Assembly (NCBI GenBank): GCA_038199755.1
Contig: JBBPYR010000175.1
Coordinates: 1-7,676 of the forward strand
Origin: JBBPYR01 sp038199755
GTDB taxonomy: Bacteria; Chloroflexota; Ktedonobacteria; Ktedonobacterales; Ktedonobacteraceae
Direction: 5' to 3'
DNA length: 7,676 bases
Shown here in pieces: positions 1 through 5,924 of this stretch. The translations under genes were made by a program, and so were the position numbers. Under the pieces are notes generated by a model. The model was not told the DNA's origin. It did no database searches and saw nothing but the letters and a program-made list of their open reading frames with translations. How positions within the stretch are numbered: the first letter of the stretch is position 1; each line of letters begins with the position of its first letter.

Positions 1-99
1 ATTGCACAACAGGTGTTACAAGTGGTGTGATATTTTCTCTCAATGTATATACTCCATGCGAGTAGTGTACATCTCTGTCTCGTTTGCGGCGTTGCAAAA

Positions 100-115
100 A
101 GTAACGATAGTTACT
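100..115. promoter_or_regulatory. Dyad at the start site of the leftward promoter (operator-like or weak terminator hairpin)
   Basis: The sequence AGTAAC-GATA-GTTACT is a perfect 6-bp inverted repeat with a 4-bp centre. Read on the minus strand it lies about +7 to +22 relative to the start predicted from the promoter at 128-156, a classic repressor-operator position. A further AGTAAC half-site sits just upstream on the minus strand. The dyad is followed on the minus strand by a run of T (96-100), so it could instead act as a weak intrinsic terminator for the leftward ftsK transcript; the stem is short and A/T-rich, which makes that less convincing. The symmetry is seen directly; the function is inferred. 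Confidence 0.4.
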
Positions 116-127
116 ATGTTACTACGT

Positions 128-156
128 ATTGTAAGGAAAATAGGACTGTTTGTCAA
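128..156 (-). promoter_or_regulatory. Strong sigma70/sigmaA-like promoter firing leftward
   Basis: On the minus strand there is a perfect -35 TTGACA (151-156), a 17-nt spacer and a -10 TACAAT (128-133, five of six consensus bases). Start of transcription would be near position 121. It lies just downstream of the ftsK stop codon and points away from it, so it should drive a gene beyond the left edge of the window. No convincing start codon with a ribosome binding site is seen in the remaining 120 nt, so either the leader is long or the gene starts outside. The match to consensus is seen directly; activity is inferred. Confidence 0.65.
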
Positions 157-172
157 TGCATGGAGTATCCTG

Positions 173-3100
173 CTATTGATTATCCTTTGACGGCGACTGG
201 TTGTTGTGCAAGGATGCTTGTTGTTTCTTGAGGAATTCATCACGTGCGCGTTCTTCAGCGGTGATGTCGGCAACCTCGTCCGCGATGCTATGGCCTTCAC
301 CAAAGCGATCATTCCCGCTGCCGCCGCCTTCGAACACTTCGCGCCCACGACCGCCGCTTTCCGCATGGCCGATAATTCCGCGCTCCTCTAGTAAGTCGAT
401 CAAGCGGGCCGCACGCGAGTAGCCAATGCGTAGGCGACGCTGTAGCAGCGAGATAGAGGCTTTCCCAAATTCTCGTACAATCTCTTCGGCCTGTTCGAGC
501 AGGTCATCATCGAGTTCAAACTCGTCTGAGTGGTGCTCTTTGATCTCCCAGCCAGGTTCAATCTGTGGCTGTGTCGGCGCGAGAGCGGGGTCGCCTTGTC
601 CCTGGCTCTTAGCCTGTTGCGCTTGCACGGCGTGTTGCGTCACCTGTTCACGCCAGAAAGCCACCAGCTTCTCCGCCTCGTCATCGGTCAGGAAAGAGCA
701 TTGGATGCGCTCTGGTCGCCCTGCATCCGCTGGCAGATACAGCATATCACCGCGTCCAAGCAAGCGTTCCGCGCCGCCCATGTCAATAATCGTGCGCGAG
801 TCCACCGCCGAACTGACCATGAAGGAGATGCGTGTAGGAATATTGGCCTTGATCAGACCCGTGATGACATCGACTGAAGGTCGCTGGGTCGCAATCACGA
901 GGTGAATGCCGGTCGCACGGGCAAGTTGTGCCAAGCGGCAGATCATGCCCTCTACCTCTTCGGGTGCCGCCATCATCAAGTCTGCCAGTTCGTCAATAAT
1001 GATGACGATAGCAGGCATATTACTCAACGACTCGTCGCCCTTAGCCAGCTTTTCAGCGCGCAATTTGCGGTAGCCATCCAGGTTACGCACACCCAACTGC
1101 GAGAAGAGGCGATAGCGTCGCTCCATCTCATTGATCGCGTTTCTCAGCAGCGACACCACCTTATCCACCTCGATGACAACGGGGGCGAGCAGATGCGGGA
1201 TGCCATTATACATGCTTAATTCAACCATCTTCGGGTCAACCATCAGCATGCGCACATCGTCAGGCACGGCATGCGTAATGATGCTGGCTATGATGATGTT
1301 AATCGCTACACTATTATGTTCAACAGCATAGCCTACGAAAGCATGATTCTCACTATGAACTTCGATATTCACAGTCGGAGCTACTATACGACGAATATCA
1401 GCTATTTTGTGCCACTCGTATCCTTGAGGACAATCAGATAACAGAGCTGCGCATAAAATGACATCTGCATCACTCCGCGCAACGGTACCTTGTTGTTGCA
1501 GATTGAGAGGGCAAAGGATGACATGACCTGCAAAATGCGGACGATTCCCGCATACTCTTAAATCTTTTGTCTGAACCCACCCAGCATCAATGGCTCGTGT
1601 ACGTCTTGTTGCCTTGCCATTAGATTGTTGCCCAACATGTTGATTTTCATCAAGACTAGCTGCCCATAATGGGTGTTCGCCTGTACGACGAATGATCACA
1701 CCATTATCTAGCTCAATTTCAAAAACTTCTTGGATACCATTATCAGTAAAAGTGGCGAGAACAGGAACTTGACTCATCGTTTGCGTATCTGTAACACCTA
1801 TTACTTGTTCAGATTTCCCCAGTAATTCTTGTACTTTGATAATACGTCCATCGGCTAGAAATACTGGTTCATCAAATGCTAGACACTTGCCCGCTCCTGT
1901 TGCGCCCGCGATCAGCAAGTGGGGCATACGTGCCAGATCGCTCACGCGTACCTGTCCCGCTACGTCCTTGCCCAGGGCAATCGCCAGCTTTGATTTGGAC
2001 TTTGCTATCTGGTACTCCTTGCTTTCCAGCACTTCACGTAGCGTCACGAGGCGGCTATTCTTATTAGGGATTTCGACACCGACATAGGGGCGACCCGGAA
2101 CGGGCGCCTCCATACGAATGGTCTTAGCCTCTAGCACCAGTGCCAGATCGTTCTGGAGTGCCATAATGCGGCTCACACGTGTGCGCGTCTCATAGATGAT
2201 GTTTCCCTGTGCATCACGTACCGGAGTGGGGCGTCCCTTATCGTCTACGGTCATCTCTGGCTTGCCCGTCGGTCGAATGCCAAAGCGAATCACGGTTGGC
2301 CCAATGCTAATATCTTCGGCGCGCACCTCGGCATCCACGCGGAAGCTGCGCAGCGTCTCTTGAATCGTGCGTGCCAAGGCAGCCGTATCGTCACCGAGCA
2401 TGTGCTGCTTGACCTCTTCGGGATTGTTCAACAACGAGGTATCAGGCAGTTTCCAGGGGGATTCGGGAATAGGCGCAGGTGCTTGTGCGGCACGCGTTCG
2501 TGGCTGGACGGAAACGGGTATCTTACTCGGATTGGGTTGCAGGTCTTCCATCTTGCCACGATTACGGGTGTTATTCGGTGAAAGAATGAGCGGCTCCTGC
2601 GGTTCGCCTCCCTCGTCTTCTTCCTGAGGGGGCTGGAATGGCAGCGGCGACTGTTTCGCCCCTTTCACCGCCTCTACACGTGTGTCAATGGGGGCGCGTG
2701 GCCCCTTGGGTACAAAGCCAACCTTTGACTTGAGGACATTGATATCATTCTCTGGGTCATCGTCCTCAAAGTCAGCCTCAAACTCAATATTCGAGTCTTC
2801 GTCGTCCTCTAACTCATTCGCTTCTATCTGCGGGCTACGACGGGGTGCTGGCGGTTTGGTTGCTCCACGTTTCATCGCGGGTGTGTTCGCCCGTTCCTCT
2901 GGCAATGCTGGTGGTAAGGGTGTAGCACCATAACGGCTATATTGTGGACGCTTGCCCATAAAATCGGAGAGGTCTTCCTCCGGTTCTGCCGCGTCAGCTT
3001 GCTGTCTGGGGTCATGTGTAATAGCATGGAAAATATTCTGACTGACCGCAATCATCTGCCCAAGGGTGATACGAAAGGTAAATATCACAAAGATCACGAG

Positions 3101-3805
3101 TAGACCAATCAGCAGGAGATGCCCAACCGCTGCACCCCAGCCGAGCAAGGGCGCGACAAGCAACTCCGCTAAAATGCCTACGCTCATGTGCCCCATGATT
3201 AAGCGACTTTCCGTCAGCAAGATGAGCCAGATACAGCTAAGGCCCAACACCAGTCGCCAACTCACGAATACGCGCCTCTGGATGCCTTCAACCAAATGTG
3301 CCACTGAAAAGGCAACCAGTCCTAGTGCCAGCAGATAAGCACCCCAACCGAAGAAAGTGATAAAGAAGTCACTGAGTGTTTTTAATACGGGCGTATGGCG
3401 GAAGAGGGTCAACGAGCCAAACAGGAGTAGTGAAAGCAGCAGCAGCAGCACGCTGAAGATACGCTGCCGTTGATGTGCCTCCATACCATTCCATTGGTCC
3501 ACCGCTGTACGGATGAATTGTGAATCGCCAGTACCATCCTGTGGGGGCGAGTAGGAACTGCGTGAGCCGCTTGGCTTCTTACGTGAGCCGCTACCCGCTG
3601 CCTGTTTTCCCCGCCCAGAGCCTTTGCTCGCAGAAGAAGAGGAGCCGCGCTTATTATTTGGCAGGCTGGAACGCTGTTCGACCCGCGTACTTTGTATCCG
3701 TGCTGGGGTCACATCGGCAGCACCACTCACACGCGATGAGTTTTTTGCATCTGAACCCGATGTACCGTTCTGGCGGTTCAAATTTTTTTTCATGTTTCCT
3801 GCCAT
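173..3805 (-). CDS. ftsK: FtsK/SpoIIIE-family DNA translocase, interrupted by a mini-intein in the P-loop
   Basis: Membrane-anchored, ATP-driven double-stranded DNA pump that moves chromosomal DNA at the division septum. The precursor is 1210 aa, about 1019 aa after splicing. Order: basic Ser/Gly/Lys-rich tail (1-105); four or five hydrophobic membrane segments (about 116-135, 147-171, 183-204, 209-244); a long Pro-rich and acidic linker (255-465); the alpha/beta motor. Walker A GATGAGK is at 634-640, the intein at 641-831, and the motor resumes at Ser832 with VDPKMVELSMYNGIPHLL. Walker B (IVIIIDELAD) is near 933-942, and ATQRPSVDVITGLIKANIPTR follows at about 972. A winged-helix gamma domain with RRLRIGYSRAARLIDLLEERG near 1123 is the usual DNA-sequence-reading and XerD-contact module. 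I chose the ATG at 3805 because GGAGGAG lies 11 nt upstream; an in-frame ATG at 3916 would add 37 residues unlike the family, and one at 3793 is also possible. Family is certain; the exact start is less so. Confidence 0.95.
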   Translation of the reverse strand: MAGNMKKNLNRQNGTSGSDAKNSSRVSGAADVTPARIQSTRVEQRSSLPNNKRGSSSSASKGSGRGKQAAGSGSRKKPSGSRSSYSPPQDGTGDSQFIRTAVDQWNGMEAHQRQRIFSVLLLLLSLLLFGSLTLFRHTPVLKTLSDFFITFFGWGAYLLALGLVAFSVAHLVEGIQRRVFVSWRLVLGLSCIWLILLTESRLIMGHMSVGILAELLVAPLLGWGAAVGHLLLIGLLVIFVIFTFRITLGQMIAVSQNIFHAITHDPRQQADAAEPEEDLSDFMGKRPQYSRYGATPLPPALPEERANTPAMKRGATKPPAPRRSPQIEANELEDDEDSNIEFEADFEDDDPENDINVLKSKVGFVPKGPRAPIDTRVEAVKGAKQSPLPFQPPQEEDEGGEPQEPLILSPNNTRNRGKMEDLQPNPSKIPVSVQPRTRAAQAPAPIPESPWKLPDTSLLNNPEEVKQHMLGDDTAALARTIQETLRSFRVDAEVRAEDISIGPTVIRFGIRPTGKPEMTVDDKGRPTPVRDAQGNIIYETRTRVSRIMALQNDLALVLEAKTIRMEAPVPGRPYVGVEIPNKNSRLVTLREVLESKEYQIAKSKSKLAIALGKDVAGQVRVSDLARMPHLLIAGATGAGKCLAFDEPVFLADGRIIKVQELLGKSEQVIGVTDTQTMSQVPVLATFTDNGIQEVFEIELDNGVIIRRTGEHPLWAASLDENQHVGQQSNGKATRRTRAIDAGWVQTKDLRVCGNRPHFAGHVILCPLNLQQQGTVARSDADVILCAALLSDCPQGYEWHKIADIRRIVAPTVNIEVHSENHAFVGYAVEHNSVAINIIIASIITHAVPDDVRMLMVDPKMVELSMYNGIPHLLAPVVIEVDKVVSLLRNAINEMERRYRLFSQLGVRNLDGYRKLRAEKLAKGDESLSNMPAIVIIIDELADLMMAAPEEVEGMICRLAQLARATGIHLVIATQRPSVDVITGLIKANIPTRISFMVSSAVDSRTIIDMGGAERLLGRGDMLYLPADAGRPERIQCSFLTDDEAEKLVAFWREQVTQHAVQAQQAKSQGQGDPALAPTQPQIEPGWEIKEHHSDEFELDDDLLEQAEEIVREFGKASISLLQRRLRIGYSRAARLIDLLEERGIIGHAESGGRGREVFEGGGSGNDRFGEGHSIADEVADITAEERARDEFLKKQQASLHNNQSPSKDNQ
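1313..1885 (-). mobile_element. Mini-intein (191 aa) in the FtsK Walker A motif
   Basis: An in-frame protein-splicing element that should excise itself and join the host flanks into GATGAGK-SVAINIII, an intact FtsK P-loop. Block A is CLAFDEPVFLADG with nucleophile Cys1; block B is GVIIRRTGEHPLW with the TxxH pair Thr68 and His71; a GWVQTKDLRV strand follows at about 102-111; block F is TVNIEVHSENHAFVGY (171-186) and block G ends in His190-Asn191, followed by Ser+1. All splicing residues of a class 1 intein are present. Block F has Asn173 where Asp is usual, which may slow C-terminal cleavage. No full homing endonuclease fits: only about 80 residues separate blocks B and F, with no clear LAGLIDADG pair or HNH motif. 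G+C is about 43% by hand count against about 54% in host sequence either side, consistent with separate ancestry. Boundaries follow from the conserved FtsK sequence resuming exactly at Ser. Confidence 0.93.
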
Positions 3806-3816
3806 TATATTCGGTT

Positions 3817-3823
3817 CTCCTCC
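3817..3823 (-). promoter_or_regulatory. Ribosome binding site deciding the ftsK start
   Basis: GGAGGAG on the minus strand lies 11 nt before the ATG at 3805. It is the best Shine-Dalgarno match in the region and lies inside the longer reading frame that begins at 3916, which argues against that upstream start. A weaker AGGA precedes the internal ATG at 3793. Confidence 0.65.
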
Positions 3824-3849
3824 ATCGCCAGTCAAATAAGAACATCTGT

Positions 3850-3878
3850 ATGATAACGCACTTGCTGCAAAGACGCAA
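3850..3878 (-). promoter_or_regulatory. Candidate ftsK promoter
   Basis: Minus-strand TTGCGT (3873-3878), a 17-nt spacer and TATCAT (3850-3855, five of six -10 bases). Transcription would start near 3843 and give a leader of about 38 nt that contains the GGAGGAG site. The -35 is weak (three of six bases), so this is a prediction from spacing and position only. Confidence 0.4.
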
Positions 3879-3886
3879 GATGCTAC

Positions 3887-3916
3887 TTGCCCACTATTCC
3901 CGCTATGAGATATCAT
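3887..3916 (+). promoter_or_regulatory. Candidate promoter for the ROK kinase-tlyA transcript
   Basis: TTGCCC (3887-3892), an 18-nt spacer and TATCAT (3911-3916) precede the kinase ATG at 3952. The -10 matches five of six bases and the -35 only three, and the spacer is slightly long. It lies back to back with the candidate ftsK promoter, fitting the divergent gene arrangement. Confidence 0.3.
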
Positions 3917-3951
3917 CTAACCAGCAATGAAAGAGAGATAGAGAGTCTGCT

Positions 3952-5037
3952 ATGCGTGAAGCACCAAACGAGCACAATACACAACAGCAAAACTTGCCAC
4001 TCGTAGTCGCCATTGATGTCGGTGGCACCCAATTGCGAGCGGCAGTAGTATGCGGCTCACAACTCTTGTCGCGTGCAAGCGCATTGACGGGTGAACATCC
4101 GACACCACAGCGTGTGCTACCACGTCTATTCGACCTTGTGCAGCAGGCTATAGAGCAAGCGAATACACCACTCGAACAGCTCACAGGTATTGGCGTTGCA
4201 ACCCCTGGACCGCTTGATAGCCGTACTGGTATTGTATATAATCCACCTAATTTTCCTGGCTGGATAGGTATTCCCTTGCGTGACCTTTTTGAGGAAAAGT
4301 ATCAGCTACCTGTCTATGTAGAGAACGATGCCAATGCGGCAGCCCTGGGCGAATATATGTTTGGTGCTGGTCGTGGCGTGAGCAATCTCGTGTACTTGAC
4401 TATTAGCACTGGCATTGGTGGGGGTATCATCCTCAATGACAAGATTTTCACTGGTGTCAGCGGCACAGCAGGCGAGTTAGGGCATATCAGCATCGACTGG
4501 CACGGCGAACGCTGCAAATGTGGTAATAGTGGCTGCCTGGAACACATTGCCTCCGGCACCGCCATTGCACGCCATGCAAATCAAGCTATTGCAGCGGGAC
4601 GCGGCCAGCAATTGGTGGATTTCGCCCTGGCCCATCCTGATGCCCATGAGAAACCAGAACAGCAAGCGGCCAATATGCCCCTCGCTAGCAGGGCGAACAT
4701 TCCTGCAGTCGTGCATGCACGTACCGTCGCCCATGCTGCCAACGCGGGCATCCCTCTGGCACAGCAGATTATCCGCGAAGCGGCAGAGGCTCTCGGTTGT
4801 GGTCTGGTGAGCATTATCCATACCTTTAACCCAACCATGATCATTTTGGGTGGCGGCGTTATGCAAATGGGAGCGTTGATCATGGAACCAGCGCAGCGCA
4901 TCGTTGCCGAACGTGCCATGGCTGTGCCTCGCGATGCCGTGAGCATTGTGCTTGCGCAACTCGGCTCCGATGTTGGCTTGATAGGTGCTGCTGCCCTCAT
5001 CTATTACCATACTGCGCAGGCAGCTACATCCCCATAG
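3952..5037 (+). CDS. ROK-family sugar kinase (glucokinase-like)
   Basis: Predicted cytoplasmic ATP-dependent kinase that phosphorylates a hexose, most likely glucose or a related sugar, feeding glycolysis. The 361-aa product has the N-terminal phosphate-binding loop AIDVGGTQLRAAVV (20-33), the substrate/catalytic segment VENDANAAALGE with putative catalytic base Asp126, the glycine-rich STGIGGGI (152-159), and the ROK zinc signature: His178 in GELGHI followed by CKCGNSGCLE (Cys188, Cys190, Cys195, Glu197). The C-terminal ATP-binding LGGGVM is at 299-304. No helix-turn-helix domain precedes the kinase, so it is an enzyme rather than a ROK repressor. It is longer than the usual 300-320 aa, owing mostly to a short N-terminal extension and extra sequence around 208-256. 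The start at 3952 is preceded only by a weak purine-rich GAAAGAGAGAT. tlyA follows after 30 nt, suggesting one transcript. Family is secure; sugar specificity cannot be read from the sequence, and N-acetylhexosamine or fructose kinases share these motifs. Confidence 0.92.
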   Translation: MREAPNEHNTQQQNLPLVVAIDVGGTQLRAAVVCGSQLLSRASALTGEHPTPQRVLPRLFDLVQQAIEQANTPLEQLTGIGVATPGPLDSRTGIVYNPPNFPGWIGIPLRDLFEEKYQLPVYVENDANAAALGEYMFGAGRGVSNLVYLTISTGIGGGIILNDKIFTGVSGTAGELGHISIDWHGERCKCGNSGCLEHIASGTAIARHANQAIAAGRGQQLVDFALAHPDAHEKPEQQAANMPLASRANIPAVVHARTVAHAANAGIPLAQQIIREAAEALGCGLVSIIHTFNPTMIILGGGVMQMGALIMEPAQRIVAERAMAVPRDAVSIVLAQLGSDVGLIGAAALIYYHTAQAATSP

Positions 5038-5067
5038 GGACGAAGATACACAGGATTATGTGGAACG

Positions 5068-5826
5068 ATGGCACTACAAAAAGAACGTTTAGATGTGGCA
5101 TTGGTACGACGCGGTCTAGCCCCGAGTCGCGAACGCGCCCGTGCTTTGATTATGGCAGGGCAGGTCTATGTCGGAAATCGCCTCGTAGACAAGCCCGGTA
5201 CCCTCGTGCTGCTCAACGCCGATTGTCGCTTGGCTGAGATCGCCCCCGAACTCAAATACGTCAGTCGCGGTGGCCTCAAGCTAGAAAAAGCTCTTGATAC
5301 CTTTCAATTAGACCCCACTGGCTTAGTTGCGATTGACGTGGGTTCCTCTACGGGCGGCTTTACCCAATGTCTACTCGAACACGGGGCATTACGTGTCTAC
5401 GCCATAGACGTTGGGCATGGGCAATTAGCGTGGGAGCTGCGTAATGATCCGCGTGTTATCGTGATGGAGCATACCAATATTCGCCACCTGACCACGCTAC
5501 CAGAACTGATGCAGTGCGCGGTAATCGATGTCTCGTTCATCTCGTTGCGCCTGGTCTTGCCCCCACTTGTCTCGCTGCTGGCGACAACTCCAGAGCCGTG
5601 GCTGGTGGCTCTGGTCAAACCACAATTCGAGGCGGGCAAAGCCGAGGTTGATCGTGGCAGTGGTGTTATTAGTGATCCCGCAGTACATGAGCGTGTCTTG
5701 CGTGAGCTGCAGGCATGGATACCACAACATACACCACTGCTCGTTCGTGGTTTGACCGAATCTCCCATTCATGGGCGAGATGGTAACAAGGAATTTTTGC
5801 TTTGGCTCACGGTACCATCTCAGTAA
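5068..5826 (+). CDS. tlyA: TlyA-family rRNA (cytidine-2'-O)-methyltransferase (S4 domain plus RrmJ/FtsJ fold)
   Basis: Predicted S-adenosylmethionine-dependent 2'-O-methyltransferase acting on ribosomal RNA; mycobacterial TlyA modifies cytidines in 16S and 23S rRNA and is needed for capreomycin sensitivity. The family is often labelled hemolysin A. The 252-aa product starts with an S4 RNA-binding domain (about 5-62; ERLDVALVRRGLAPSRERAR), the conserved linker YVSRGGLKLEKAL (64-76), then the methyltransferase: motif I DVGSSTGGFTQCLLEHGA (90-107), acidic Asp114 (AIDVGHGQL), IDVSFISL (153-160), LVKPQFEAGK (182-191) and a C-terminal HGRDGNKEFLLWL. By position the catalytic K-D-K-E set is likely Lys71, Asp154, Lys184 and Glu242. 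Length and domain order are normal for the family. The ribosome binding site is poor (AGGA 12 nt upstream), and the gene begins 30 nt after the kinase stop, so translation may be partly coupled. Hemolytic activity should not be assumed. Confidence 0.95.
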   Translation: MALQKERLDVALVRRGLAPSRERARALIMAGQVYVGNRLVDKPGTLVLLNADCRLAEIAPELKYVSRGGLKLEKALDTFQLDPTGLVAIDVGSSTGGFTQCLLEHGALRVYAIDVGHGQLAWELRNDPRVIVMEHTNIRHLTTLPELMQCAVIDVSFISLRLVLPPLVSLLATTPEPWLVALVKPQFEAGKAEVDRGSGVISDPAVHERVLRELQAWIPQHTPLLVRGLTESPIHGRDGNKEFLLWLTVPSQ

Positions 5827-5831
5827 AGATG

Positions 5832-5840
5832 TGCTATGAT
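5832..5840 (+). promoter_or_regulatory. Possible extended -10 promoter for the CoA ligase
   Basis: TGC-TATGAT matches an extended -10 (TGnTATAAT, five of six core bases) just after the tlyA stop. No good -35 is seen 16-18 nt upstream. The 98-nt gap to the ligase would allow an independent promoter. The same gap holds a tandem AGCGTGT repeat (5851-5857 and 5859-5865). The gap holds no other gene I can support. Confidence 0.25.
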
Positions 5841-5912
5841 GGTAATAGGTAGCGTGTCAGCGTGTTCAGTATATTATAGAAAACATGCACGAGAACGAGA
5901 TACTCCATTGAA

Positions 5913-5920
5913 AAGAGGTG
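5913..5920 (+). promoter_or_regulatory. Ribosome binding site of the CoA ligase
   Basis: AAGAGGTG ends 4 nt before the ATG at 5925. It is the clearest Shine-Dalgarno sequence in the rightward block and favours this start over the in-frame ATG at 5952, which has none. Confidence 0.65.
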
Positions 5921-5924
5921 AATC

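Noticed and set aside
40..72. Ten-residue leader peptide (MYTTRMEYIH) downstream of the leftward promoter
   Set aside because: It has no clear ribosome binding site, and a random ATG with an early stop is expected at this frequency.
426..905. Long Ser/Arg-rich reading frame on the plus strand, and similar frames opposite ftsK
   Set aside because: They are antisense shadows of conserved FtsK codons, with low-complexity composition, no ribosome binding sites and no recognisable domain.
3806..3916. N-terminal extension of FtsK to an ATG at 3916
   Set aside because: The added 37 residues are unlike FtsK, and the strong GGAGGAG site and candidate promoter lie inside the extension, favouring 3805.
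4477..5010. 177-aa minus-strand frame opposite the ROK kinase
   Set aside because: It lies wholly within a gene with intact conserved motifs on the other strand and resembles no protein family.
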